A stretch of 64,000 nucleotides of DNA from JAOUEA01 sp963810915. GTDB lineage: Bacteria > Actinomycetota > UBA4738 > HRBIN12. The stretch lies in assembly GCA_963810915.1 (NCBI GenBank), contig CAWEPH010000001.1, positions 434,001 through 498,000 on the forward strand, written 5' to 3'. The translations under genes were made by a program, and so were the position numbers. Below the pieces are notes generated by a model. It made no database searches. It saw only the letters and a program-made list of their open reading frames with translations, and was not told where the DNA came from. How positions within the stretch are numbered: the stretch's first letter is position 1; each line of letters begins with the position of its first letter. Shown here piece after piece: positions 16,837 through 26,518 of this stretch.

Positions 16837-18499
16837 CATCGCTCCCGCGCGGGTCGTCTTCCTCGGGGGCGTCGGCGAGGTCGGCCGGAACATGGCCTGC
16901 ATCGACCTCGACGGTCGCCTGCTAGTCGTGGACGTGGGGCTCTCGTTCCCCTCCGCCGACCTTCCGGGCATCGACCTCGTCTTGCCCGACTTCGACTACG
17001 TCCGCAACCGCTCCGGCGACGTCGAGGCCGTGGTGCTCACCCACGGCCACGAGGACCACATAGGTGCGCTGCCGTACCTCCTGCGCGAGCTCGAGGAGCC
17101 GGTCCCGATCTACGGCACGCCGTTCACGCTCGCGCTGCTGCGCGGCAAGCTCGACGAGCACGGGGTGGCGCACATGGCGGATCTGCGCACGGCCGTGCCC
17201 GGCGAGGGCGCCGCGATCGGCCCGTTCACGATGCGGTTCCTGCGCGTCACCCATTCGATCCCCGACGGGATGGCGGTGGCGGTGGACACCCCGTTCGGGA
17301 CGATCCTGCACACGGGGGACTTCAAGATCGATCAGACCCCGCTGGACGGACGCGCGACCGACCTGCACGGCCTCGCCGAGGAGGCGAGCGGGGGCGGGGT
17401 CCACCTCCTGCTGTCCGACTCGACCAACGCGGAGGAAGCCGGCTACACCTCGAGCGAGCGCAGCGTGGGACCGGTCGTGCAGCGGATCATCGCGGGCGCG
17501 CCCAACATCGTGGTGGCGGCGTGCTTCTCGAGCCATATCCACCGCGTCCAACAGATCGTGAACGCGGCGGTGGCCGACGGCAGGGTGGTGGCGTTCCTCG
17601 GACGGTCGATGCACACGAGCGTGGCGGCCGCGCGCCAGCTGGGACTCCTCCAGGTCGACGACCGTGACGTCGTCGACATCGAGGAGGTGAAGGACCTCGA
17701 CCCGGGCCGCGTCGTGGTGATCTGCACGGGATCCCAGGGCGAGCCGTACTCGGCCCTCAGCCTGATGGCGAGCCGCCAGCACAAGTGGGTGAAGCTCCAG
17801 GAGGGGGACACCGTGGTCCTGTCCTCCAGCCTGATCCCGGGCAACGAGCCGGCGATCCACCGCGTGGTGGACGCCCTGTACCGCACCGGCGCGGACGTGT
17901 ACCACATGCCCGCCGACGCGGTCCATGCGAGCGGCCACGCGGCCGCCGAGGAGCTGCGGTTGATGCTCTCGCTCGTGCGCCCGCGTTGGTTCATCCCGGT
18001 CCACGGCGAGCGCCGGCACCTCCAACACCACGCGCGGCTGGCCGAGGAGGTCGGCATCCCGCACGACCACGTGATCATCTGCGAGGACGGCGACGTCGTC
18101 GAGGTGGGGGAGCGCGTGGAGAAGATCGATCGCGTCGAGGCGGGGATGACGTTCGTCGACGGCCTCGGGATCGGCGACGTCGGTGGGGAGGTCCTGCGGG
18201 ATCGGCGCAAGCTCGCGGGCGACGGGGTGGTGGTGGTGGTGGTCACGGTGGACTCCCAGACGGGGAAGCTGGTCGGCGGACCGGACATCGTGAACCGGGG
18301 GTTCGTCTACGAGGAGACGTCCGGCGACATCCTCGAGGAGGCGCGGATCCGCGTCGTGGCCTCCATCGAAGACAGCGCCGCCGCGGAGGTGGTCGACCCC
18401 TCCGCGGTGCAGCAGAACATCCGGCGCGTGCTGGGCCGGTACTTCAACGAGGTCACCCAGCGCAAGCCCGTCATCCTCCCCATCATCATGGAGGTCTGA
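16820..18499 (+). CDS. rnj: Ribonuclease J
   Basis: 559 residues. A metallo-beta-lactamase core has the zinc motif HGHEDHIGA at 75-83, with beta-CASP motifs further on and a C-terminal domain past ~450. RNase J combines 5'-3' exonuclease and endonuclease activity in mRNA decay and rRNA maturation. ATG 16820, with GGAGG directly before it, lies inside the end of dapA; translation may be coupled. The N terminus MPVSSDI then VVFLGGVGEVG is typical. Confidence 0.93.
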   Translation: MPVSSDIAPARVVFLGGVGEVGRNMACIDLDGRLLVVDVGLSFPSADLPGIDLVLPDFDYVRNRSGDVEAVVLTHGHEDHIGALPYLLRELEEPVPIYGTPFTLALLRGKLDEHGVAHMADLRTAVPGEGAAIGPFTMRFLRVTHSIPDGMAVAVDTPFGTILHTGDFKIDQTPLDGRATDLHGLAEEASGGGVHLLLSDSTNAEEAGYTSSERSVGPVVQRIIAGAPNIVVAACFSSHIHRVQQIVNAAVADGRVVAFLGRSMHTSVAAARQLGLLQVDDRDVVDIEEVKDLDPGRVVVICTGSQGEPYSALSLMASRQHKWVKLQEGDTVVLSSSLIPGNEPAIHRVVDALYRTGADVYHMPADAVHASGHAAAEELRLMLSLVRPRWFIPVHGERRHLQHHARLAEEVGIPHDHVIICEDGDVVEVGERVEKIDRVEAGMTFVDGLGIGDVGGEVLRDRRKLAGDGVVVVVVTVDSQTGKLVGGPDIVNRGFVYEETSGDILEEARIRVVASIEDSAAAEVVDPSAVQQNIRRVLGRYFNEVTQRKPVILPIIMEV

Positions 18500-18555
18500 A
18501 GGCCCGCCATCGAGGTTGCTTGCCTCGTCCTCGGAACCCGTCATGCTAGGGGCCT

Positions 18556-20922
18556 ATGGCCACGAAGACTTCCCCGTCGCGGCGTTCCTCGTCGCGCCCC
18601 AAGAACGCCCGAACGGCGTCCGCGAACCGCAACCGGCGACGGTCGCGGAAGAAGCCGCCCCGGAAGAAGCCTCAGCGGACCCCCACCCGCCAGATCCTCT
18701 CGCCGCACGCACGCGACGCCGCCGGGATCGGGTTGGTGGTCTTCGCGCTCCTCGCCGTCCTGAGCGTCTGGTTCGACGCCGCCGGCCCGGTGGGGCACCA
18801 CATCTCGCGTGGCCTCCACGAGGCGTTCGGTGTCGGGGCTTACGTCTTCCCGTTCGTCGGCGTCTACTGGGGTCTCGTCCTGTTGCGCGACGTCGCTCGC
18901 GAGGACCGGGTGCGGATGTTCATCGGTTCCTGCATCCTCACCCTCGGTGCGCTCGGGATCGTCTCGTTGGTCCGGGGGAACCCGAGCCCGTTCGCGCCCT
19001 ACGCCGACGCCAAGGGCGTCGCAGGCCTCGCGGACGCGGGTGGACTGGTCGGCGCGTTGGCCGCGTACCCGCTGTCCCAGGTGCTCTCGGTCTACGGCGC
19101 GTTCGTGATCGATGGCGGGCTCGCTCTCCTCGGACTCTTGATCTTCACGGGCACCCCGTTCGCGCGCGTCAAGGAGCGGGGGTCGGCCTTCATCGGCACC
19201 CTCGTCACCCGCACGCCCGATGGCTCCGCGACCACGGTCCCGATGGTCACCGTGGGCGAGCCCGCGGAACCGAAACGGCGCAAGGAGCCGTCGCGCCGCC
19301 GCAAGGCGGTGCTGGAAGCGCTCGGTCTGGGGGACGACGAGGTCGTCGTGCTCCCGGAGCCTGACCCGGCCTCCGGGTTCGACGACGCGCTCCCGGAACC
19401 TGAGCCGCCCGCGAAGCCCGCGAAGGCGCGCACCGTCACCACGTCGGCGGGGCCCTATCAGCTCCCGTCGATCGACCTGTTGCGCACCGCGCCTCCGTCG
19501 ACGAACGACGGCCAGCACGAGGCGCTGGTGATGGAGGCGCTGGGCCAAACGCTGACGACGTTCGGCGTCGACGCGCGCGTGGTGGCCGCTCACCGGGGTC
19601 CCACCGTCACGATGTACGAGGTGGAGGTGGCGGCCGGCACCAAGGTGAACAAGGTGCTGAATCTCTCGAGCGACATCGCCTACGCGCTCGCGACCCCCGA
19701 CGTGCGGATCATCGCGCCGATCCCCGGCCGGTCGGCCATCGGCATCGAGGTCCCCAACAAGCACCGCGACTTCGTGATGCTGGGCGACATCCTGCGGTCC
19801 AAGAGCGCGCGGGCGGCCACGCACCCCCTCGAGGTGGCGCTCGGCAAGGACATCCACGGCGTGGCCCAGATGGTGAACCTCGCCACGATGCCGCACGTCC
19901 TGATCGCGGGCGCGACCGGGGCCGGCAAGTCGAGCCTGGTCAACTGCTTCATCACGTCACTGTTGATGCGCACCACGCCCGACGACGTCCGCCTCGTCCT
20001 GATCGACCCCAAGCGCGTCGAGATGTCGCACTTCGCGGAGGTGCCGCACCTCCTCAGCCCGGTGATCGTGCACCCCAAGCGCGCCGCTGAGGCACTGCAA
20101 TGGATCTGCCGTGAGATGGAGCTGCGTTACGAGATGCTCGCCACCGTGGGCGTGCGTGATATCGACGGGTACGAGGAGGGCCTGCGAGACGGAACGCTCC
20201 GGCTGCCGGTGGGGATGGAAGATAGGTATGAGCACCTGCCGTTCATCGTCGTCGTGATCGACGAGCTCGCCGACCTGATGATGGTTGCCCCGCGCGACGT
20301 CGAGGATGCGATCTGCCGCATCGCGCAGATGGCTCGGGCTGTCGGGATCCACCTCGTGGTGGCCACCCAACGCCCGAGCGTGGACGTGGTCACCGGCCTC
20401 ATCAAGGCGAACATCCCGAGCCGCATCGCGTTGATGACCTCTTCCCAGGCCGACTCCCGGGTGGTGCTCGACCAGAACGGCGCCGAGAAGCTGGTCGGCC
20501 ACGGCGACATGCTCTTCGCGCCGGCCAACGCCTCGAAGCCCGCCCGGCTGCAAGGCGCATGGGTCACCGAAGCTGAGATCCACGGCGTCACGGCATTCAT
20601 CCGCGGCCAGCGCGAGGTCGTCTACGAGCAGCACATCGAGGGGCTCGGACTCCCGCCGACGGAGGGCGAGCGCACGGGAGGGGCCGCTGGGGGGATCCTG
20701 GGCGGCGAGGACGATCTCCTGGACCAGGCGGCGGACCTGGTGATCCGCTCACAGCTCGGCTCCACGTCCATGCTGCAGCGCAAGCTGAAGGTGGGCTTCG
20801 CCCGCGCGGGGAGGCTGATGGACCTCCTCGAGGAGAAGGGCATCGTCGGACCGGGGCAGGGCTCCAAGGCGCGCGACGTGCTGCTCACGCCCGAGGAGTG
20901 GGAGGAGCGCCGGAGCGCCTGA
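18556..20922 (+). CDS. ftsK: DNA translocase FtsK/SpoIIIE
   Basis: 788 residues. A very basic N terminus (~45 residues, Arg/Lys/Ser/Pro) is followed by about four membrane helices (50-215), a charged linker, and the motor domain with Walker A GATGAGKS near 452 and Walker B VVVIDELADLM near 570. The C-terminal winged-helix gamma domain (~735-775) recognises KOPS-like sequences. It pumps DNA during division and activates Xer recombination. The upstream basic tail is the usual actinobacterial extension. Confidence 0.95.
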   Translation: MATKTSPSRRSSSRPKNARTASANRNRRRSRKKPPRKKPQRTPTRQILSPHARDAAGIGLVVFALLAVLSVWFDAAGPVGHHISRGLHEAFGVGAYVFPFVGVYWGLVLLRDVAREDRVRMFIGSCILTLGALGIVSLVRGNPSPFAPYADAKGVAGLADAGGLVGALAAYPLSQVLSVYGAFVIDGGLALLGLLIFTGTPFARVKERGSAFIGTLVTRTPDGSATTVPMVTVGEPAEPKRRKEPSRRRKAVLEALGLGDDEVVVLPEPDPASGFDDALPEPEPPAKPAKARTVTTSAGPYQLPSIDLLRTAPPSTNDGQHEALVMEALGQTLTTFGVDARVVAAHRGPTVTMYEVEVAAGTKVNKVLNLSSDIAYALATPDVRIIAPIPGRSAIGIEVPNKHRDFVMLGDILRSKSARAATHPLEVALGKDIHGVAQMVNLATMPHVLIAGATGAGKSSLVNCFITSLLMRTTPDDVRLVLIDPKRVEMSHFAEVPHLLSPVIVHPKRAAEALQWICREMELRYEMLATVGVRDIDGYEEGLRDGTLRLPVGMEDRYEHLPFIVVVIDELADLMMVAPRDVEDAICRIAQMARAVGIHLVVATQRPSVDVVTGLIKANIPSRIALMTSSQADSRVVLDQNGAEKLVGHGDMLFAPANASKPARLQGAWVTEAEIHGVTAFIRGQREVVYEQHIEGLGLPPTEGERTGGAAGGILGGEDDLLDQAADLVIRSQLGSTSMLQRKLKVGFARAGRLMDLLEEKGIVGPGQGSKARDVLLTPEEWEERRSA

Positions 20923-20928
20923 GCGCTG

Positions 20929-21336
20929 CTACAAGGCGCCCACGCGGCGCGCGACGTGGAACAGCGTGTCGGCGTGCTGCTGCGGATCGATCATGACCTT
21001 GCCGGCCATCCCCACCTGGGCCCGCCAGAACGCGTAGATCTGCTCGGCGTTCCATTCCCGCTCACGTGCGCTGCGGAGGCTGCGCACGAGCTCGCTGCCC
21101 GTCCAGATCGCCTCCGGGGAGACGAGGAACCCACCGCGCTCGCAGTCGATCGAGAGCCAGTATGCGCCGACGAGGCCCCAGCGGCCGTTGTCGAGCTGAC
21201 CCGAGACGAGGAGGAACTTCACCGGACCCTCGGAGAGCGCCCCAGGTTGGGTGAGCGGCTCGTGGATCGCGGCCAGCGGGGATACCTGCCATGTCACTGC
21301 GTTCGCGTCGTTCACGTCGGTCATCTCAGGCTCCAT
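20929..21336 (-). CDS. Conserved hypothetical protein, 135 aa
   Basis: I do not recognise the family. The protein is soluble with no signal peptide, and has an aromatic stretch RWGLVGAYWLSIDCERGGF in the middle. The mix of alpha and beta segments looks like a real folded protein. Two in-frame ATGs (21336 and 21324) are possible; a GGAG lies 5 bases before the second. It converges with ftsK, leaving 6 bases between stops. Confidence 0.55.
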   Translation of the reverse strand: MEPEMTDVNDANAVTWQVSPLAAIHEPLTQPGALSEGPVKFLLVSGQLDNGRWGLVGAYWLSIDCERGGFLVSPEAIWTGSELVRSLRSAREREWNAEQIYAFWRAQVGMAGKVMIDPQQHADTLFHVARRVGAL

Positions 21337-21421
21337 CCGGGGGTCCCCCTGTTTGGGGCAGATTAGTCACCCGCCCGAGGCGCTTACAGGGGCCGTTCGG
21401 CCATTCCTGGGGCGATAGGTC

Positions 21422-21985
21422 CTAAGACGCTCGCGGGTCCTCCTCGACCCCCTTGAGGCGATCCTCGGCGGTGATCGCCCAGCGGTCGTGGTCGCGCCAG
21501 ATCCCCCGGATCCGCAGGTAGCGCGGCGAGAATCCCTCGAGCCGGAAGCCCGCGCCCCGCACCAGCGCGGCGGAGGCGATGTTGTCCGGCTGGATGTTGG
21601 CCTCGACCCGGTGCAGGCGCAGGTCTACGAGGGCGTGCGTGAGCACGGCGTCGAGCCCTTCCCGCATATACCCCTTCCGCGCGAAGGGCACGAACGCGTA
21701 GTAGCTGAGGTAGGCGCTGCGGAAGGGGCCGTAGAAGATCTGGGAGAGGTTGAACACGCCGACGATCGCGTCGTCGTCGGCGCGACGCACGAACAGCGAG
21801 CGGTCGGCGGTGCCCTCGTTGCGGCTCAGCAACCGGCCGAACCAGATGTCCGGATCGCCCGGCTCGAGCCACGGATCGTGCAGTTCGGCGGAGTCGCGCA
21901 TCCGCGTCCGGAACTCGTCCCTGTCGTTCTCGTGCGGCAGACGCAGGCAGATGCGACCCCGCGCCACGATGTCCGTCTGGCTCAC
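21422..21985 (-). CDS. GNAT acetyltransferase, RimJ/RimL type
   Basis: 187 residues. The sequence follows the RimJ-like GNAT pattern: an N-terminal RLPHENDRDEF region, YAFVPFARKGYMREGL as the acetyl-CoA pyrophosphate loop (motif A variant), and NIQPDNIASAALVRGAGF as motif B. It probably acetylates an N-terminal or small-molecule amine; the target is unknown. The ATG overlaps the ppa stop by 4 bases, so it is co-transcribed behind ppa. Confidence 0.82.
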   Translation of the reverse strand: MSQTDIVARGRICLRLPHENDRDEFRTRMRDSAELHDPWLEPGDPDIWFGRLLSRNEGTADRSLFVRRADDDAIVGVFNLSQIFYGPFRSAYLSYYAFVPFARKGYMREGLDAVLTHALVDLRLHRVEANIQPDNIASAALVRGAGFRLEGFSPRYLRIRGIWRDHDRWAITAEDRLKGVEEDPRAS

Positions 21986-22485
21986 GCGTCCGAGCCCTCA
22001 CGCGCCCGCATGAACGCGGCGTCGATCACGGCGACGGCGCTGGCGCGGTCCTCGTAGCCGTCGGTGGCGACCTTGTGTCCCTCGAGGTCCTTGTAGACCT
22101 GGAAGAAGTGTTCGATCTCGTTCAGGAGCGGCAGCGGGAGGCCGCCCAGGTCACCGACGTGAGACCACTGCGGGTCACGGAGCGGCACGCAGAGGATCTT
22201 CTCGTCCTCGCCCTTCTCGTCCTGCATCCGGAACAGGCCTACGGGACGCACCCGGATGCGGCATCCGGGGAACGTCGGTTCCCCAACGAACACCAACGCG
22301 TCGAGCGGGTCGCCGTCGCTGCCGAGCGTGCCTTCGATGAAGCCGTAGTCCGCGGGGTACTGCATCGAGGTGAAGAGCATCCGATCCAGGTAGATCTCGC
22401 CCGAGTCGTGGTCGACTTCGTACTTGTTCCGCGAGCCCTTGGGGATCTCGACGACCACCGTGAGCACAGCGTCTCCCCGCTCCAT
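21982..22485 (-). CDS. ppa: Inorganic pyrophosphatase
   Basis: 167 residues, family I. The signature DGDPLDALV contains the metal-binding Asp residues; EIPKGSRNKYEVD near the N terminus and YPADYGFIEGT complete the active site. It hydrolyses PPi from biosynthetic reactions. ATG 22485 sits 6 nt behind a TAGACT hexamer, consistent with a leaderless mRNA. Divergent from the RodZ-like gene. Confidence 0.96.
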   Translation of the reverse strand: MERGDAVLTVVVEIPKGSRNKYEVDHDSGEIYLDRMLFTSMQYPADYGFIEGTLGSDGDPLDALVFVGEPTFPGCRIRVRPVGLFRMQDEKGEDEKILCVPLRDPQWSHVGDLGGLPLPLLNEIEHFFQVYKDLEGHKVATDGYEDRASAVAVIDAAFMRAREGSDA

Positions 22486-22491
22486 GCGGGG

Positions 22492-22497
22492 AGTCTA
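22492..22497 (-). promoter_or_regulatory. -10 element for leaderless ppa
   Basis: Minus-strand TAGACT, then exactly 6 nt, then the ppa ATG. No SD precedes the ATG. Confidence 0.6.
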
Positions 22498-22529
22498 GCG
22501 ACGGTGCGGCTATCATCGCTTCCGATCCC

Positions 22530-23354
22530 ATGGACGGCCGACCTTCCCACGACGCGCTGATCGGGGTCGGCACCGCCCTGCAGAAGGCCCGCGATCTCCG
22601 TGGTCTCACGCTGGACGAGGCCGCCCGCGACACGAAGCTCCGCATCGACCAGCTCCGGGCACTCGAGGACGAGGACTTCGAGGCGCTCGGTGGCGAGGTC
22701 TACGCTCGGGCCGCCCTGCGCACGTACGCCGCGTACCTGGGCCTGGATCCTGCAAAGGTGATGGGCATCTACGCGCGTCACGCGGACGACCCGGAGCCTC
22801 CTCAGCCGCCGGGGAAGACGGGACGCGTCGAACGCGCGATCGCGGCGACGCGGGTGCGCGACAACCAACGGTTCCTGCTGATCGCCGCCGCGGTCGTCAT
22901 CTTCGTCTTGATCGTGTTCGGGCTCCTCTCCCGCGACCACGCTGCGCCCACGGCCGCCACGATCGCCGCAGAGACCCCGAGCCTCGCCCCGACCGATCAG
23001 GCGTTCGACGCCACGTTGACTGCCGAAGCGCCGACCCAGATCACCGTGACGGTCGACGGCGAGGTCGCCACGTATCAGATGACGAAGGGGGAGGTGCGGA
23101 GCTTCATGGCCACGGACGAACTCACCATCGAGCTCGCGGACGGGGATACCGTTCAGGTCGTGGTGGCCGGCAGGGACCTAGGGACCCCCGGCGCACCGGG
23201 GGCTCCCTGGACACGAACGTTCACCTACAGTGAGGTCAGCGGTTGGCCCAGCCCGTCACCCTCGACGAGCGCGACGCCGTCAGGGACCGTATCGTCCTCG
23301 GCGACGCCGTCGGCGCCGACCTCTTCGCTGCCGTCGGCGCCCGGGTCGGGCTGA
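22530..23354 (+). CDS. RodZ-like protein: N-terminal HTH, one membrane helix, C-terminal beta domain
   Basis: 274 residues. The N-terminal ~70 residues form an XRE/HTH_25-type helix-turn-helix (LQKARDLRGLTLDEAARDTKL), then a linker, one membrane helix (~113-131), and a DUF4115-like beta domain (150-235). The tail is Ser/Thr/Pro-rich. RodZ-type proteins link MreB and the cell wall in rods; in actinobacteria such proteins sit before cinA/recA, as here. TATCAT lies 13 nt before the ATG. Confidence 0.8.
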   Translation: MDGRPSHDALIGVGTALQKARDLRGLTLDEAARDTKLRIDQLRALEDEDFEALGGEVYARAALRTYAAYLGLDPAKVMGIYARHADDPEPPQPPGKTGRVERAIAATRVRDNQRFLLIAAAVVIFVLIVFGLLSRDHAAPTAATIAAETPSLAPTDQAFDATLTAEAPTQITVTVDGEVATYQMTKGEVRSFMATDELTIELADGDTVQVVVAGRDLGTPGAPGAPWTRTFTYSEVSGWPSPSPSTSATPSGTVSSSATPSAPTSSLPSAPGSG

Positions 23355-23367
23355 GCGGAGGGGTCGG

Positions 23368-24636
23368 ATGCGCGCGGAGATCGTGGGGGTCGGCACGGAG
23401 CTGCTCCTGGGCCAGATCGCGAACACCAACGCGCAGTGGCTCTCCGACCGCATGGCGGAGATCGGCGTCGATGTGCTGTACCACCAGGTGGTGGGCGACA
23501 ACCTGGAGCGCATCGACGAGGTCCTCGCCCTGGCCGCCTCCCGCGTCGACGTCGTGCTCGTCACCGGAGGCCTCGGGCCGACGCAGGACGACATCACGCG
23601 CGATGCGCTCGCGCGCCTCATGGGAGTCGGCATGGTCCGGATACCGGAGATCGAGGCGTACCTCCACGAGCGCTTCGCGGGGTTCGGGCGCGGCGCGATG
23701 CCCGTCAACAACCTACGCCAGGCCGACGTGCCCGAGGGCGCGCGCTACATCATGCCCGTCAGCGGATCCGCGCCCGGGCTGATCGCCGAGCTCCCGGAGG
23801 GCCGGATCATCTTCATGGTGCCTGGGGTGCCGTCGGAGATGGTCGAGATGACGGAGAGCACGATCGTGCCCGAGCTCGTGGCGCTCGCGGGTCGAGGCGT
23901 CGTGCGCTCTCGCGTGTTGCGTTGCGCCGGCATCGGCGAGTCACGGGTGGCGGAGATCGTGGCCGACCTGTTCGAGGCCACGGCGAACCCTTCCGTGGCG
24001 TACCTGGCTTCTGCGGGCGAGGTGAAGGTCAGGCTCACGGCGAAGGCTTCCAGCCCCGAGGAGGCCGAGGCGCTCATCGACCCGTTGGCGCGGGAGGTGC
24101 GTGCGCGTCTCGGCGATGTGGTGTTCACGGACGCGGACGAAAGCCTCGAAGGGGCGGTGGGCCGGCTCCTGCGCGAGCAGCGCCGGACACTCGCGTGCGC
24201 GGAGTCGCTCACGGGCGGCGGCGTGGGTGAGCGCCTGACGCGGGTCCCGGGGGCGTCCATGTACTTCCGGGGTTCTGCGGTCGCGTACTCGGCCGAGGCC
24301 AAGCACGCCCTGCTCGGAGTCTCGCGGGCGACGATCGAAGGGCCGGGGGTCGTGAGTCCCGAGTGCGCACGGGAGATGGCCGCGGGCGCGCGCCGACTCT
24401 TCGGATCAGACGTCGCGATCTCGACCACAGGGGCGGCCGGTCCCGAGCCGCACGCGGGGGCGGATCCCGGCACGGTATGGCTCGCCCTGGATGCTGAGGA
24501 CGTACGACACGTGCGCGGGTACGTCTCCCCCGGAGAGCGCGACCGCGTGCGACGGTGGGCCGAGCTCGGCGCATTGGACCTGGCACGCCGGTACCTCGAG
24601 GGCGTGGCGCTCCCCACCGGCGACCGCGTCATCTGA
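23368..24636 (+). CDS. cinA: CinA family protein
   Basis: 422 residues. The N-terminal MoCF-like domain (VGTELLLGQIANTNAQWL; TGGLGPTQDD) is fused to the C-terminal PncC-type nicotinamide-nucleotide amidohydrolase domain from ~265 (CAESLTGGGVGERLT, STTGAAGP). The family takes part in NMN/ADP-ribose salvage and competence. ATG 23368 has the SD GGAGGGG. It precedes thpR and recA, a classical actinobacterial and firmicute linkage. Confidence 0.93.
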   Translation: MRAEIVGVGTELLLGQIANTNAQWLSDRMAEIGVDVLYHQVVGDNLERIDEVLALAASRVDVVLVTGGLGPTQDDITRDALARLMGVGMVRIPEIEAYLHERFAGFGRGAMPVNNLRQADVPEGARYIMPVSGSAPGLIAELPEGRIIFMVPGVPSEMVEMTESTIVPELVALAGRGVVRSRVLRCAGIGESRVAEIVADLFEATANPSVAYLASAGEVKVRLTAKASSPEEAEALIDPLAREVRARLGDVVFTDADESLEGAVGRLLREQRRTLACAESLTGGGVGERLTRVPGASMYFRGSAVAYSAEAKHALLGVSRATIEGPGVVSPECAREMAAGARRLFGSDVAISTTGAAGPEPHAGADPGTVWLALDAEDVRHVRGYVSPGERDRVRRWAELGALDLARRYLEGVALPTGDRVI

Positions 24637-24642
24637 AGACCG

Positions 24643-25227
24643 GTGGGCCCTGATCGCGCCAAGCGTCCGGAGGCTCGGTCGCACCGGCTCTTCGTCGCTG
24701 TCGAGATCCCTGAGTGGGCGAAGGACGCGGTGGGGGAGGCGATCGCGCCCTGGCGGGAGCGGTTCCCGCGGGCGCGCTGGGCCCCCCGCGAGAACTGGCA
24801 TCTCACGCTGAAGTTCCTCGGCGCCACCTATCCGCGGCTGCTCGCCTGGGTGCCGGAGCGGGTTGCCTCGGTGGCCGCCGCGACGCCCCCGTTCCCGGCG
24901 AGGGTTCGGGGGACCGGAGCGTTCCCCTCCCCGATTCGTGCACGCGTGCTCTGGGCGGGCGTCGACGATCCTCACGGTGCCTTGCCCTCGCTGGCGCATC
25001 GCCTGGACGACGCGCTCGCCCCGGAGTTCACCCCCGAGCGGCGGGCGTTCACCGCCCACCTCACCGTGGCCCGCAGCGACCCGTCCCTGCACCTTCCCGA
25101 GGACTTCGCCGCGACCGCGCTCGAGACCGCGTGGTTCGAGGTCGAGCGGCTCGTCGTGTTCCGCAGCCACCTGCGACGTCCCGCGCCGAGGTACGAGCCG
25201 GTGGCCATCCTTCCGCTCGAAGGATGA
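24643..25227 (+). CDS. thpR: RNA 2',3'-cyclic phosphodiesterase (ThpR/LigT)
   Basis: 194 residues with two HxTx motifs, HLTL at 53-56 and HLTV at 139-142, the catalytic pair of 2H phosphoesterases. The enzyme opens 2',3'-cyclic RNA ends to 2'-phosphates. It follows cinA by 6 bases. The LexA box and promoter of recA begin ~20 bases after its stop. Confidence 0.9.
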   Translation: MGPDRAKRPEARSHRLFVAVEIPEWAKDAVGEAIAPWRERFPRARWAPRENWHLTLKFLGATYPRLLAWVPERVASVAAATPPFPARVRGTGAFPSPIRARVLWAGVDDPHGALPSLAHRLDDALAPEFTPERRAFTAHLTVARSDPSLHLPEDFAATALETAWFEVERLVVFRSHLRRPAPRYEPVAILPLEG

Positions 25228-25245
25228 TGCGGCGGCTGCACGTGC

Positions 25246-25274
25246 TTGCGTCCGAACATCTGTTCGAGTAACCT
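25246..25274 (+). promoter_or_regulatory. recA promoter with LexA (SOS) box in the spacer
   Basis: TTGCGT at 25246, 17 bases, and TAACCT at 25269 make a good sigma-A-type promoter. The LexA box GAAC-ATCT-GTTC (25254-25265), a perfect actinobacterial/Gram-positive SOS operator, fills the spacer, so LexA binding should block RNA polymerase. Confidence 0.8.
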
Positions 25275-25409
25275 CAAGCCTCGATCTCTCGACAGATCAC
25301 AGGGGTGTAACTTATGTCAGACCCGCTCGCTAATCTCCGCGGACCGTCAGGGATGCAGGTTCGTCGGCACCTCCCCGCCGGGGGAACCGTGGGTCAGAAG
25401 GAGGGAACG

Positions 25410-26510
25410 GTGGACCGCGACAAGATGCTCGACGTCACGCTCCAGCAGATCGAGAAGCAGTTCGGCAAGGGCGCCGTCATGAAGCTGGGCGACCACCCGG
25501 CGGGTCAGGGCTTCACGGTGATCCCCACCGGTTCGCTCGCGTTGGACCTGGCACTCGGCGTGGGCGGGATCCCACGTGGGCGCATCGTCGAAGTGTTCGG
25601 CCCGGAGGGTTCCGGCAAGACGACGGTGAGCCTGCACATCATCGCGGAGGCGCAACGCAAGGGCGGTATCGCCGCCTTCATCGACGCCGAGCACGCGCTC
25701 GATCCGACGTACGCTCGCGAGCTCGGTGTGAACATCGACGAGTTGCTCGTCTCACAACCCGATTCCGGGGAGCAGGCGCTCGAGATCGCAGACATGCTGG
25801 TGCGCTCGGCCGCACTCGATATCGTGGTGATCGACTCGGTCGCGGCCCTCGTCCCGCGAGCGGAGATCGAAGGTGAGATGGGCGACACGCACGTGGGCCT
25901 GCAGGCCCGCCTGATGTCGCAGGCGATGCGGAAGCTCTCGGGCTCCCTCTCCAAGTTCGACACCACGGCCCTGTTCATCAACCAGCTCCGCGAGAAGATC
26001 GGCGTGATGTTCGGCTCCCCGGAGACCACACCGGGAGGGCGCGCTCTGAAGTTCTACTCCTCCGTGCGCCTGGACGTGCGCAAGATCGAGAACCTCAAGG
26101 ACGGCACCGAGGTCGTGGGCTCCCGGACCCGGGTGAAGGTGGTCAAGAACAAGGTCGCACCGCCGTTCCGGCAGTGTGAATTCGACATCATGTACGGCAA
26201 GGGCATCTCCAAGGAGGGCTCACTGATCGACGTGGGCGTGGACCTCGAGATCATCAAGAAGTCCGGGGCATGGTTCACGTACGAAGGCGAGCAGCTCGGC
26301 CAGGGTCGGGAGAACGCGCGCGCCTTCCTGGCGGAGCACACCGACATCCGCGACGAGATCGAGCGGAAGATCCGGGAAGCGGTCGGCCTCACCAGCTTCG
26401 GTGAGGAAGGTGAGCAAACTCCCGTGGAGATCGTCCCGGACCTCGTGCTCACCGACGACCAGAAGCCTGCCGTCGACGTCAAGACGAAGACCGCCAAGGC
26501 CGACGCGTAA
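25410..26510 (+). CDS. recA: Recombinase RecA
   Basis: 366 residues from GTG 25410, which has the strong SD AAGGAGGG; an in-frame ATG at 25314 would add 32 residues that do not look like RecA. Walker A GPEGSGKT is at 64-71, with VIDSVAALVPRAEIEGEMGD and the loop-2 region also clear. RecA forms filaments on ssDNA, carries out strand exchange and triggers LexA self-cleavage. The leader of ~130 nt lies behind a LexA-controlled promoter. recX follows 8 bases later. Confidence 0.97.
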   Translation: MDRDKMLDVTLQQIEKQFGKGAVMKLGDHPAGQGFTVIPTGSLALDLALGVGGIPRGRIVEVFGPEGSGKTTVSLHIIAEAQRKGGIAAFIDAEHALDPTYARELGVNIDELLVSQPDSGEQALEIADMLVRSAALDIVVIDSVAALVPRAEIEGEMGDTHVGLQARLMSQAMRKLSGSLSKFDTTALFINQLREKIGVMFGSPETTPGGRALKFYSSVRLDVRKIENLKDGTEVVGSRTRVKVVKNKVAPPFRQCEFDIMYGKGISKEGSLIDVGVDLEIIKKSGAWFTYEGEQLGQGRENARAFLAEHTDIRDEIERKIREAVGLTSFGEEGEQTPVEIVPDLVLTDDQKPAVDVKTKTAKADA

Positions 26511-26518
26511 GGGCTGCT

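Noticed and set aside
25314..25409. Upstream ATG start for recA
   Set aside because: The extra 32 residues have no RecA similarity, and GTG 25410 has a far better SD.
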